Below are positions 24,200 through 31,860 of a DNA stretch of 41,701 bases, piece by piece; the first letter of the stretch is position 1, and each line of letters begins with the position of its first letter. Source of the DNA: Candidatus Woesearchaeota archaeon (GTDB lineage Archaea > Nanobdellota > Nanobdellia > Woesearchaeales > JACPBV01); NCBI GenBank assembly GCA_019323195.1, contig JAHWHQ010000021.1, forward strand, positions 1-41,701, read 5' to 3'. A program made the position numbers and the translations under genes. The notes below the pieces were generated by a model. The model made no database searches. It was not told the origin of the DNA and saw only the letters and a program-made list of their open reading frames with translations.

Positions 24200-24354
24200 T
24201 GAAAAACAAGAAAGGAGCCCTGGCTTTACCCTGGGAAAAGATAATCTGGTGGGCATTGTTATTCCTATTCTTCTTCTTCGTCTTATGGTTCTATGGGGGA
24301 ATAGGCGAGCAGGCAAAAAACATGATGAAAAATATTTTTAATTTTTTCAAATGA
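24199..24354 (+). CDS. 51-residue single-pass membrane protein with aromatic helix
   Basis: This small gene overlaps the preceding stop (ATGATG; the start is 24199 or 24196). It ends in ATGA, which starts the next gene. The product is MKNKKGALALPWEKIIWWAL followed by LFLFFFFVLWFYGG and a basic-amphipathic tail (NMMKNIFNFFK). The helix is unusually rich in Phe and Trp. The exact overlaps at both ends strongly suggest a real coupled gene. I do not know the family. Confidence 0.72.
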   Translation: MKNKKGALALPWEKIIWWALLFLFFFFVLWFYGGIGEQAKNMMKNIFNFFK

Positions 24355-25061
24355 AAAAAAAAGCACTTTTTGGTTTAAGTTCAGTAATTACATTTTCCAT
24401 CTTGTCTATCTTTTTTATAATGGTCCTAGTAATATTCCTGTTCCCTGATGCTGTCTTGCCAAAAATGGCAGAAGTAAGCAAAAGCTTTGAAAATTTCCTT
24501 CCTGGAAAACACAGAACAGATATCCCTCAGGGCATGGGTGCTCCTGAAGAGATAGACGAGGTCTTTGACAGCCTTTATAATACCTTCATCAACGCCAGGG
24601 AAAGAGAGGATTGTTTCATGAACTATCTCCCATTAGACGTTGAAGACTATACAATAGAGCTGGAATATATTGAAGAAGAAAAAGGGCTGTATATGAGGCT
24701 TCTGAACGAAAAGCAGCAGCTTGTTTCTGACCATTTCGCAAACGATATAAAGCCATGCATCGCTCTGCCTAGTAAAAAAAAGGATGTAGCAAAGTATGCT
24801 CCCATCTATAAAGCAGATATCAAAAAGGGCAATAAACTGTCTTTCGGCGGTAAGACATATCATCTATTTCCAGACTACCCCAAATTATATGCAAAAGGCA
24901 AGGAAATGGCCTGTTTTTTCACAGATAGTAAAGTAATAGACCCTGAAAGCAAGGAGGTCTATGGAAATAATTTTTTATTGAATGGTTTTGATAATAGTAA
25001 CATGGAAACAATGACCAAAGACAAAGACTGTGTTATGGCGCCCAAAGAGAATAGTAAATAA
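24351..25061 (+). CDS. Single-pass surface protein, unknown family
   Basis: The start MKKKALFGLSSVITFSILSIFFIMVLVIFLF has the KKA leader and one long helix (about 8-31). The outer 200 residues are mixed alpha/beta with few cysteines (EDCFMN, KPCIAL, MACFFT, KDCVMA). A stretch DRKxLSFGGKTYHLFPDYPKLYA-like region (KGNKLSFGGKTYHLFPDYPK, about 163-182) may be a beta domain. It overlaps the small gene before it by 4 bp. No enzymatic motif is visible. Confidence 0.8.
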   Translation: MKKKALFGLSSVITFSILSIFFIMVLVIFLFPDAVLPKMAEVSKSFENFLPGKHRTDIPQGMGAPEEIDEVFDSLYNTFINAREREDCFMNYLPLDVEDYTIELEYIEEEKGLYMRLLNEKQQLVSDHFANDIKPCIALPSKKKDVAKYAPIYKADIKKGNKLSFGGKTYHLFPDYPKLYAKGKEMACFFTDSKVIDPESKEVYGNNFLLNGFDNSNMETMTKDKDCVMAPKENSK

Positions 25062-25083
25062 AAGGTCTCAAGGAGGATTCAAA

Positions 25084-25419
25084 ATGTTAAAAAATAAAAA
25101 GGCAATTGAACTTTCATTAACAGTAGTTGTTGTAGCTGCCATACTTCTTATTACAGCTGTAGTACTATTATCCATCTTCTACAGCCTTATAGGAAAAGAG
25201 TCAAAACAGGCGCATGGCATAATAGGGGATTATGACAATGATCATATCCTTGACCTTGTTGACAAATGCCCATGCAATCCAGGATTAAGCGAATTCGGGG
25301 GATGTGCAAGTAAAGCCAAGCTAGACCTCTATAATGAAAACCCTTCTAATATTGATACCAGCTGCATAAGAAAAGATAAGGAAGAGGAAAATAAAGCAGA
25401 AGAAACAAAAAAACAATGA
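25084..25419 (+). CDS. Small pilin-like protein with one calcium repeat
   Basis: AAGGAGG (25070-25076) sits 7 bp before ATG 25084, which is preferred to the longer in-frame start at 25030 inside the previous gene. The 111 residues begin MLKNKKAIELSLTVVVVAAI, with Glu early in the helix as in pilins (helix about 8-34). The outer part has one Asp-rich repeat (DYDNDHILDLVDKCPCNP, about 50-67), a thrombospondin type-3-like calcium site, with cysteines (CPCNP, GGCAS, SCIRK). A charged tail follows. It overlaps the next gene by 4 bp. Confidence 0.8.
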   Translation: MLKNKKAIELSLTVVVVAAILLITAVVLLSIFYSLIGKESKQAHGIIGDYDNDHILDLVDKCPCNPGLSEFGGCASKAKLDLYNENPSNIDTSCIRKDKEEENKAEETKKQ

Positions 25420-26537
25420 AAGGCAAAAAAGGCATAATGCTTGAATTTCTGGTAAGGACAATAATAGCTATCATATTCCTTAGTGGAGCCGTTGCCCTTG
25501 GAAAATCCTTCTTTAGGGTGTCAAGCCAGGCAGAGCAGAACTTTGATAGGTTCGTTAAAACGATCGAAGAGGCAGAAGAAGGGACAAGAAGCATGGAACT
25601 GATAATGGACCAAAAGACCATGATCCTGTATTTCGACAAAGGCTCTGATTATATAGGCTTTATTGAGCTTGAAAGCGCAATAAACAAGTTTTTCGGCCAT
25701 GGGGATAGTATTGAATATGTAAAAAAGCCTGACAGATGCCCAAAAGAAGGAGCCTGCACCTGCTTATGCCTGAATAAGTTAGAGGAAGATAAGGAAATGC
25801 GCGACGAAATCATATTCCCCACAGATAAAGAGTACGACTCTATCAGGCACTACAGCTGCAGCAAAATCAAGAAATGTGTAAGTGTCAGCAAAGACAAAAT
25901 TCTAAAACAAGGCATAACAAGCCCAAGCATAGGGCTAGTTAATATAGTCGACCATGTTTTCAAAGGCGGTTTTTTCATAGAAAGGATGGCCTTAAGCACA
26001 GGACCAAAAAAAGAAAGAAGGGACACGATCTACATACAAAACTATAAAGGCAATATAGGGATCTGTGAAAATGTTCCCTGTATTACAGAAGAGATGATAA
26101 AGCAAAGGCTCCCCTTAACCGATGAAGAATTCGTCAATGCTAAATTCATCTTTGAAAAAGGATGGATGATTGGCATAGACAATGATGGTGACAGCGTTTT
26201 AGAGGACTTTTACCATATAAAAGACATAAAAAAAGACCTGTTCGACAACTATTATTATGAATATGAGCAGGGTATTGGCCCTGAAAGCGCATTAAAGCCT
26301 GCCGATTTCCTTGATACGCTGACAGAAACCTCCCAGGAACAGACAGGTTTCCCAGGCATGGTTGAAGAGGGCTTAAAGCAGGATTTCGAATCCATGCTCA
26401 TAAATTACGCAAAAGAAGGCAAGGCTGTCGAAATAGACTATGATATTAAAAGATCTGACATAAGGGACTTTGAACCTGAAACAAAGATGGACAAAGAAGG
26501 CAATGTTATTAATGTTGGAGTAAGCAGAAGCTGGTAA
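25416..26537 (+). CDS. Single-pass surface protein with cysteine cluster
   Basis: The start MKGKKGIMLEFLVRTIIAIIFLSGAVALG is a KKG leader with Glu10 at the helix start, again the pilin-like design. Cysteines cluster at about 107-117 (DRCPKEGACTCLCLNK) and later (YSCSKIKKCVS, GICENVPCIT). The segment FEKGWMIGIDNDGDSVLEDFYHI at about 247-269 carries a DxDxDG-like loop that may bind calcium. A poorly conserved helical end follows. It is part of the operon by 4-bp overlap with the preceding gene. No enzymatic motif is seen. Confidence 0.8.
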   Translation: MKGKKGIMLEFLVRTIIAIIFLSGAVALGKSFFRVSSQAEQNFDRFVKTIEEAEEGTRSMELIMDQKTMILYFDKGSDYIGFIELESAINKFFGHGDSIEYVKKPDRCPKEGACTCLCLNKLEEDKEMRDEIIFPTDKEYDSIRHYSCSKIKKCVSVSKDKILKQGITSPSIGLVNIVDHVFKGGFFIERMALSTGPKKERRDTIYIQNYKGNIGICENVPCITEEMIKQRLPLTDEEFVNAKFIFEKGWMIGIDNDGDSVLEDFYHIKDIKKDLFDNYYYEYEQGIGPESALKPADFLDTLTETSQEQTGFPGMVEEGLKQDFESMLINYAKEGKAVEIDYDIKRSDIRDFEPETKMDKEGNVINVGVSRSW

Positions 26538-26549
26538 CCTACCAAAAAG

Positions 26550-26558
26550 AATATAAAC
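26550..26558 (+). promoter_or_regulatory. Internal TATA box before the 26580 gene
   Basis: AATATAAAC lies 26 bp before the ATG in a 42-bp gap. The second half of the operon can therefore be transcribed on its own, without a leader. Confidence 0.55.
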
Positions 26559-26579
26559 TATTTCTCCATTAAAAGGGAT

Positions 26580-27596
26580 ATGCACAAGATAAGGGTTTCT
26601 AAAAAAGGGCAGCTGTTATATAAATTTGGCATGGAGATACTGGTAGCCTCTATCATTGTTTTAACATTCCTTGGGGTTGCCTATAGCTATGGAAGCGGAG
26701 AAGCGATAGTAAAATTAAGGACCGCAAGAGACATAGCACTGACAATTGAAGAGATGTACCTCATCCCAAACGGGATCAATACATTTGTCAGATACCCTGA
26801 AGATGCTTCTAAATTTGACATAGTTGTGAAGGATGGCACAGTTAGCGTCTCTGCTGTAGGAAATGATGTCACAGAAGCTGTTTATGGTTTTGCTGCCAGC
26901 ACAAACCATCCTCCCTTATCTGTTGTGATAAAAAAGCCAAAAGAGCTTTACATAGGAAAGATAAGCAGCAGGATAATAATCAGCGATAAAAAACCTGATC
27001 TAAAAGAGCTCAGATGCCCTGAAATAAAGGCAAGGTCAGAGATAAGGAATATTCTCATCGACTCTGGCCTTGATGAAAGCGAAGATATAGAAAAGGCAAA
27101 GCTCTCAAATTATATTGCATCCTCTCTGATCTATAATCTAAAAAAAGACTTCAATGCAGAGCATGCCAGAAACCAGGATGAGAACGATATAGCAAACAAT
27201 CCGTTAGCTTTAGTCAAAGCTGAAATAGACAAAAAGGTAGAAAATGCAGACGCAGTAATAAGGATCAGGATTGGTGAAAACCAGGATAAAAGCAATAACA
27301 TAAAGGTATATTTCTCACCAGATTCAGCAAAAAAAGATGAGATAAAAGCGCTTGGCTGTATAATGTTAAACAATTTGGTCAAAGATGAAGCCCTGGATAA
27401 AATCACAGGCACAGCCATAATCCCTGAAAAAAACGAGCCGATATTGAACAATGATAAGATATCCATGGTAATAGAGGTAGGCAATTACCTCAACCCAGAC
27501 AGCCTTGATATGCTAAAAGATGCCAATGCAATAAGAGCTATAAGCTCATCAGTATATGAAACAATAAAACCGCAAAAAGATGAAGAAACTAAATAA
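26580..27596 (+). CDS. Single-pass pilin-like surface protein
   Basis: The start MHKIRVSKKGQLLYKFGMEILVASIIVLTFLGVAYSYG has a KKGQ leader and a helix at about 19-37 with Glu19. The outer part begins with RTARDIALTIEEMYLIPNGINTFVRYP, a helix-strand arrangement that resembles the start of many archaeal pilin-like globular domains. It then continues as an alpha/beta region with no cysteine pairs other than LRCPEI and LGCIML. It has its own promoter and overlaps the next gene by 17 bp. The function is unknown. Confidence 0.82.
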   Translation: MHKIRVSKKGQLLYKFGMEILVASIIVLTFLGVAYSYGSGEAIVKLRTARDIALTIEEMYLIPNGINTFVRYPEDASKFDIVVKDGTVSVSAVGNDVTEAVYGFAASTNHPPLSVVIKKPKELYIGKISSRIIISDKKPDLKELRCPEIKARSEIRNILIDSGLDESEDIEKAKLSNYIASSLIYNLKKDFNAEHARNQDENDIANNPLALVKAEIDKKVENADAVIRIRIGENQDKSNNIKVYFSPDSAKKDEIKALGCIMLNNLVKDEALDKITGTAIIPEKNEPILNNDKISMVIEVGNYLNPDSLDMLKDANAIRAISSSVYETIKPQKDEETK

Positions 27597-28062
27597 AAGA
27601 GCAATAGCAGGATATACCCCTGACACAGCCATATTTCGCATGGTTTTTTGCATTGTTATATCCTTCGGAATGGTCTTCTTTATGATAGCTATCTACAGTC
27701 ATGTAGAATCAACTGCAAGGATCCCTAATGGCATTGAGGAATTCTCTGCTATTGAAAGGTTCATGTCTGACGAATGTTTTGCCTTGGATTACATCAATCA
27801 GCCCAGGGTATTAGACTGGCAGAGATTTACAAAAGAGAACCTCCATTCATGTTACAGTGTTAGTAATAAGAGCAAAAAAATAGCGTTCACCTTAGAGCTT
27901 AAAATTCCGGACATCCCTAAAAAAGAGATAAAAACCCGGAACTGGAATGATGCCATGGGCCCTAAGATAATAAAAAATCCAATTGACACTAAGGTCTATT
28001 ACGGCAATGAGATAAAAGATGGAAAACTAACGATAAGTGAGCAGAATGTACAGGTTATTTAA
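27580..28062 (+). CDS. Small single-pass surface protein
   Basis: These 160 residues have a short leader (MKKLNKRAIAGYTPDTAIFR), a helix at about 18-40 (MVFCIVISFGMVFFMIAIY) and an outer alpha/beta domain of about 115 residues. The segment RIPNGIEEFSAIERFMSDECFA resembles the post-helix segment of the previous protein (YLIPNGINTFVRYP), which suggests related domains. Its cysteines (DECFA, HSCYS) could form a bridge. It overlaps its neighbours on both sides. No known motif is visible. Confidence 0.8.
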   Translation: MKKLNKRAIAGYTPDTAIFRMVFCIVISFGMVFFMIAIYSHVESTARIPNGIEEFSAIERFMSDECFALDYINQPRVLDWQRFTKENLHSCYSVSNKSKKIAFTLELKIPDIPKKEIKTRNWNDAMGPKIIKNPIDTKVYYGNEIKDGKLTISEQNVQVI

Positions 28063-28642
28063 GTCAAAAAAAGGGATAGGGACAGATGATGTTTTCCCAT
28101 TGATATATACCATTATTGCTTTTGTATTCATTATACTCTTCTTAAATATTAGTACTGTAAGCAAGATAAAAGAGGATAAGGCAAATATTGAAAGCAGGCT
28201 AAATAATATCAAAGCAGAACAAAAACTGCTGGATTTTCTAGAATCCGAGGTAAAAGCGGGAGAAAAAACAATTACTATCTCTGACCTCATAGTTCTGTCA
28301 GTTAATGAGGATAACTATGACAAGCTTACTGTAAAGCTTAATGAACAGTTAAAAGACGCATATTATACGATGAGAATATTTGACGAAAACAAGCGTCAGG
28401 CTGTCGACAAAGGAGAAAAAATCTTCTGGAGCATGGAGTCAAGAGGGTTAAAAGAACAGATAAGTTCTGGAGAAGACATAACATCTGATGATGCTGGCTA
28501 CTCCAGCATAATCCTTCCAAATCCAGATAAAAACCTTCCGCTGGTTGGAATAGAATTTGTATATGGCAAAGGAAAAAAATTAGATGAGGGGGATGAAGAG
28601 TCTAAGACCCTCAGAGAACTTGGAAAATCAAGTGGCCCATAA
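28046..28642 (+). CDS. Single-pass surface protein, unknown family
   Basis: ATG 28046 is preferred to the GTG at 28037. The leader MYRLFKSKKGIGTDDVFP is followed by one helix (LIYTIIAFVFIILFLNI, about 18-36), then a coiled-coil-like stretch (KIKEDKANIESRLNNIKAEQK) that could extend from the membrane. A small alpha/beta domain ends the protein. There are no cysteines, unlike the neighbours. The 17-bp overlap with the upstream gene and the 1-bp overlap with the next fit one translationally coupled unit. Confidence 0.8.
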   Translation: MYRLFKSKKGIGTDDVFPLIYTIIAFVFIILFLNISTVSKIKEDKANIESRLNNIKAEQKLLDFLESEVKAGEKTITISDLIVLSVNEDNYDKLTVKLNEQLKDAYYTMRIFDENKRQAVDKGEKIFWSMESRGLKEQISSGEDITSDDAGYSSIILPNPDKNLPLVGIEFVYGKGKKLDEGDEESKTLRELGKSSGP

Positions 28643-29991
28643 TGAACCTGAACAAAACTACAAAAATTGAAAAATATTGTCGGTTTAGAAATCCTAAAAG
28701 GATTTCTAAAAAAGCAATGGTGCTGTATTATCCAACGATAATCGGCCTTGTAGCGGCCCTGGCCATATTCTACGGGCTAAGCTGGTATAAAAACATGCCA
28801 CAGAACATAGAGTTTATCGGCCAGGTTTCCTTAGACTCCTACAGGGAAACGCAAAACTCATTCAGGGATATGCATTATGTTAAACAGTCCGCCAAATACT
28901 CCTCCTATGATGCGCTCTATCCATTTGCAGAAAACGGCGCCTATTTCAACGATTCCGGATGCGGGTATTACAACCACCAGTCAGAAAGGTACACCCTCTG
29001 GGAAAGTTCAGCCATCTCTCCTGAAACACAGCTGATAGAAGAAAAATACTGCTATCCCGAAGAAAGGGAGCTGGCAATAAACCTTGGCCTTTTCCTTAAC
29101 AAACAGCTAAACAGATACCTTGAAAGATACCCCTCTTCTATAATACCCTTAGACAACTACGATTTCAGCTTCAATGAAAACGAAAACACCACAGAGATAA
29201 TAGGGACAGCATCGCAAAACATCATATCATCTGAAAAGCAGTACTCAGTCTACTCTATAAAGCCCTCCTTTACATATGAGATAAGCTATAACTTCATAAA
29301 AAGGTTCAATGTATCTGTTGAAAAAGCAAAAGAGATAAGGGAAAACATCATAGTGTGCCTTAAAGACGGAAGCAACAGCCTTGATGATGAAGACCTGACA
29401 GCATGCAGCGAAAAACAAAGGCTAATGCAGGAGATAGAAGGCATAGAAAGCTATGAGATAACCCCTGTCCTTCCCCTAATGGATGCCCCTCGTATCCCTG
29501 GCCAGGACTCACCTTCATACCTTAACAAGCTCTATACCATATTATTCAGCATAAAAGATGATTCGTTCAAAAGCCCCTACTCAGATGAAAAACTAGTAAT
29601 AAAATCAGGGATAAGCCTTACAGACAAATTCCCCCCACCTCCTACAGTGATAAGCGGGGTAGAGACAAGAACGTATGATGGAGAGGACATAACCTTCCTT
29701 ATCTGGGATAAGAACTACGCCTCTGACACTGAAAGCTACGAGATATATTACCTAAAGATAGAAGACAAGCTAGGCGGAGGAGAGATACCTGAAAACCCAC
29801 CAACAGATATAGGCAAGATGAGCAGGATAATTCCAGAAGAGACAGCAGCTGTAGGAAACGAAATAGAATGGGAGATAGATTATACAGCTTTAGAAAAAGG
29901 CTGGAAATACTATTTCTACATCAGGGCTAAAGACGACGCTGGCAATTATGCAGAAAACATAGACATAGAGCCTACAAGACTTATAATCTAA
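28642..29991 (+). CDS. Large single-pass surface protein with fibronectin III-like C-terminal domain
   Basis: A basic leader (FRNPKRISKKAMVLYYP) precedes one helix at about 30-47 (TIIGLVAALAIFYGLSW). A mainly helical middle follows, with cysteines (SGCGYY, KYCYPEE, IVCLKD, TACSEK). The last 115 residues, from PPPPTVISGVETRTYDGE to YYFYIRAKDDAGNYAE, have the strand order and end motif of a fibronectin type III-like beta sandwich. This is the last and largest protein of the operon and may be a tip or cap component. Its TAA stop (29989-29991) lies inside the 9-bp target duplication of a mobile element. That element therefore inserted at the very end of the gene without changing the protein. Confidence 0.85.
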   Translation: MNLNKTTKIEKYCRFRNPKRISKKAMVLYYPTIIGLVAALAIFYGLSWYKNMPQNIEFIGQVSLDSYRETQNSFRDMHYVKQSAKYSSYDALYPFAENGAYFNDSGCGYYNHQSERYTLWESSAISPETQLIEEKYCYPEERELAINLGLFLNKQLNRYLERYPSSIIPLDNYDFSFNENENTTEIIGTASQNIISSEKQYSVYSIKPSFTYEISYNFIKRFNVSVEKAKEIRENIIVCLKDGSNSLDDEDLTACSEKQRLMQEIEGIESYEITPVLPLMDAPRIPGQDSPSYLNKLYTILFSIKDDSFKSPYSDEKLVIKSGISLTDKFPPPPTVISGVETRTYDGEDITFLIWDKNYASDTESYEIYYLKIEDKLGGGEIPENPPTDIGKMSRIIPEETAAVGNEIEWEIDYTALEKGWKYYFYIRAKDDAGNYAENIDIEPTRLII

Positions 29992-29993
29992 GC
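29985..29993. repeat. Left copy of the 9-bp target-site duplication
   Basis: AATCTAAGC here matches 30158-30166 exactly. It contains the TAA stop codon of the preceding gene. Removing the element and one copy restores a continuous intergenic sequence. Confidence 0.85.
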
Positions 29994-30157
29994 GGGCTTC
30001 ATCCATAAAATCCTTAGGGGTTGCCATCGGCTCGCTCGGAGCAGTCATTTTTTTAAGAGCGGTCCCTCCCCGTAAGGGGCATCACCCTCCGCTGAGGATG
30101 TGCAGGGGAATGCATCGCTCACAAAATGATGGCAACCTTCATTTTATGGATGAAGCC
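29994..30157. mobile_element. MITE-like element with 17-bp terminal inverted repeats
   Basis: The ends are GGCTTCATCCATAAAAT (29995-30011) and its exact reverse complement (30141-30157). A second inner pair is GGTTGCCATC (30019-30028) and GATGGCAACC (30128-30137). The 9-bp direct repeat AATCTAAGC flanks it at 29985-29993 and 30158-30166, the mark of transposition. The 164 bp hold no ORF, so it must depend on a transposase elsewhere. Inside, CCCC-GTAA-GGGG forms a hairpin with a GNRA tetraloop (30068-30079), CTC/GAG and CATC/GATG nest at 30080-30100, and GAGCG/CGCTC closes them (30057-30061, 30116-30120). The inside is more GC-rich than the surroundings. Confidence 0.85.
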
Positions 30158-30166
30158 AATCTAAGC
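30158..30166. repeat. Right copy of the 9-bp target-site duplication
   Basis: AATCTAAGC directly follows the right terminal inverted repeat and repeats the left copy without mismatch. Confidence 0.85.
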
Positions 30167-30197
30167 TATAAAAACAATATATTCAAAAACACAAAAC

Positions 30198-30206
30198 TAT
30201 ATAAAT
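30198..30206 (+). promoter_or_regulatory. TATA box of the RPA gene
   Basis: TATATAAAT is centred 26 bp before ATG 30228, so the gene is probably leaderless. The MITE-like element ends about 40 bp upstream of this box and may affect the promoter. Confidence 0.65.
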
Positions 30207-30227
30207 GCCCTCCAGATACTCAAAAGA

Positions 30228-31382
30228 ATGATAAAAATACCTCTCTCTCAGATTATTGAAAAGATAAGGGAAAAATCCGGCCTAAGTGAAGAGGAGATCA
30301 ATTCTAAGATAAAGCAGAAAACAGAGCAGCTATCAGGCCTTGTCTCCCAGGAAGGTGCCGCCCATATCATCGCCAACGAATTAGGCATAAAACTGCTTGA
30401 AGAATCCCATGGAAAGCTCCAGATAAAGAATATCTTGGCAGGCATGCGTGACGTAGAGACAGTAGGGAAGGTCCAGCAGATATCCCAGATAACAGATTTT
30501 CAGAGGCAGGATGGAAGCGCAGGCCAGGTAGCCAATATGGTGATAGCAGACGAGACAGGCTCGATAAGGGTTGTCATGTGGGGCGCCCAGACAGGAATAC
30601 TAAAAGACCTGAAAGAGAACGACACAGTAAAAATAACAGCCGGCTATACAAGAGAAAACAACAACCGTACAGAGATCCATCTTAATGAAAAGAGCAATGT
30701 AGAGATCAATCCAGAAGGTGAAACATTAGGTGAGGTAAAGGAATATTCATCTGCAAGAAAAAAGATCAGCGAGCTAAAGGAAAATGACAATGATGTAGAG
30801 CTGTTAGGGACGATCCTCCAGGTATTCGAGCCAAGGTTCTTCGAAGTCTGCCCTCAATGCAACAAGAGGGTAAGGCAGCGTGATGATGGTTTTTTCTGTG
30901 AGAAGCATAATATAGTTAGCCCTGAATATTCATACGTCCTTAATGCGATAATAGACGACAGCTCAGAAACAATTAGAGCAGTTTTTTTCAGGAAACAGGT
31001 AGAAGACCTTCTTGAGATGGACCAGCAGAAGATACTTGAATACAGGAACAGCCCTGAAAGGTTCGAGGAAGTTAAGAACGACCTTCTTGGAAACATAATA
31101 AAGATAATAGGCAGGACAAACAAAAACGAGCTTTTTGACAGGCTGGAATTTGTTACAAGGCTTGTTTTTCCAAAGCCAGACCCCAAAGAAGAGATTGAAA
31201 GGCTGAAAAAAGAATCAGGCACCCATGAGACGCAGGATGATGCTACTCCAGGCAAAACAGAAGATGTTCCAGAAAGCTCAAGCGTCCCTCAAGAGGAAGA
31301 GAGTAAGGTAACTGAAGAAACGATCTCAGAACAAGGGGCAGAAGAGCCCTCCAAAAAGCTGCCGGGTTATGAAGACCTGTAA
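30228..31382 (+). CDS. RPA-type single-stranded DNA-binding protein (replication factor A)
   Basis: The protein binds single-stranded DNA in replication and repair. Residues 1-65 form a helical N-terminal domain (IPLSQIIEKIREKSGLSEEE) of the kind found on archaeal RPA. An OB fold follows at about 75-165 (GKVQQISQITDFQRQDGSAG, VANMVIADETGSIRVVMWG). A second OB fold at about 190-310 holds a zinc finger, C208-x2-C211-x12-C224-x2-H227, as in RPA large subunits. The last 65 residues are acidic and disordered and may bind partner proteins. The 384-residue two-OB architecture is complete for the shorter archaeal form. It is followed 19 bp later by a YdjM-type gene, so the two may be co-transcribed. 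Confidence 0.92.
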   Translation: MIKIPLSQIIEKIREKSGLSEEEINSKIKQKTEQLSGLVSQEGAAHIIANELGIKLLEESHGKLQIKNILAGMRDVETVGKVQQISQITDFQRQDGSAGQVANMVIADETGSIRVVMWGAQTGILKDLKENDTVKITAGYTRENNNRTEIHLNEKSNVEINPEGETLGEVKEYSSARKKISELKENDNDVELLGTILQVFEPRFFEVCPQCNKRVRQRDDGFFCEKHNIVSPEYSYVLNAIIDDSSETIRAVFFRKQVEDLLEMDQQKILEYRNSPERFEEVKNDLLGNIIKIIGRTNKNELFDRLEFVTRLVFPKPDPKEEIERLKKESGTHETQDDATPGKTEDVPESSSVPQEEESKVTEETISEQGAEEPSKKLPGYEDL

Positions 31383-31401
31383 TCCTTAAACAAACATAAA
31401 G

Positions 31402-31860
31402 ATGCTATTCAAGACGCACATAGCTTTCAGTTTTCTTATAGGTCTGTATCTAATAGATTTCCTGAAGATAAAGAGCCAGATCCTGTTCATGCTCATCCTG
31501 TTGTTCTTCTCAGTCTTCCCTGACATCGACAACCCCTCTTCCAGGACATTCAAGAGATTAAAGCCCTTTTCCTACCCTGCTGCCCTGTTAGGCCATAGGA
31601 ACATCCTTCATACTGTATATTTTCCGGCTGCAGTAGCCTTAACCCTATTTGTCCTAAACCTAAAGCTGCTAAGCCTAGCAGCGCTGGCAGGCTACTCCCT
31701 GCACCTTATCCTGGACATGCTCACAAAGAAAGGGATCTCCCCCTTATACCCATTGACCAAAAAAAGGATCAGAGGTTTTATCAGGGTTGGCTCAATAACA
31801 GAAAAGATAATTTTTATTTTACTGGTTGTTTTGATAATATATAAGTTGGTTTCAATATAG
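31402..31860 (+). CDS. YdjM/DUF457-type membrane-bound metal-dependent hydrolase family protein
   Basis: The 152 residues have four hydrophobic segments and the metal-ligand pattern of the YdjM (LexA-regulated, DUF457) family: His6 in KTHIAFSFLIG, PDIDNPSSRTFKR (about 38-50), GHRNILHT (about 69-76), and SLHLILDMLTKKGISPLYP (about 103-121). Family members are integral membrane proteins related to the phospholipase C/P1 nuclease zinc fold, and their substrates are mostly unknown. The gene is full length. It lies 19 bp after the RPA gene and ends one base before the stop of a convergent GTPase gene. Confidence 0.9.
   Translation: MLFKTHIAFSFLIGLYLIDFLKIKSQILFMLILLFFSVFPDIDNPSSRTFKRLKPFSYPAALLGHRNILHTVYFPAAVALTLFVLNLKLLSLAALAGYSLHLILDMLTKKGISPLYPLTKKRIRGFIRVGSITEKIIFILLVVLIIYKLVSI

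Noticed and set aside
29994..30157. Interpretation of the element as a plain intrinsic terminator or attenuator
   Set aside because: The 17-bp termini flanked by an exact 9-bp direct repeat are better explained by transposition. A terminator effect may still occur as a side effect.
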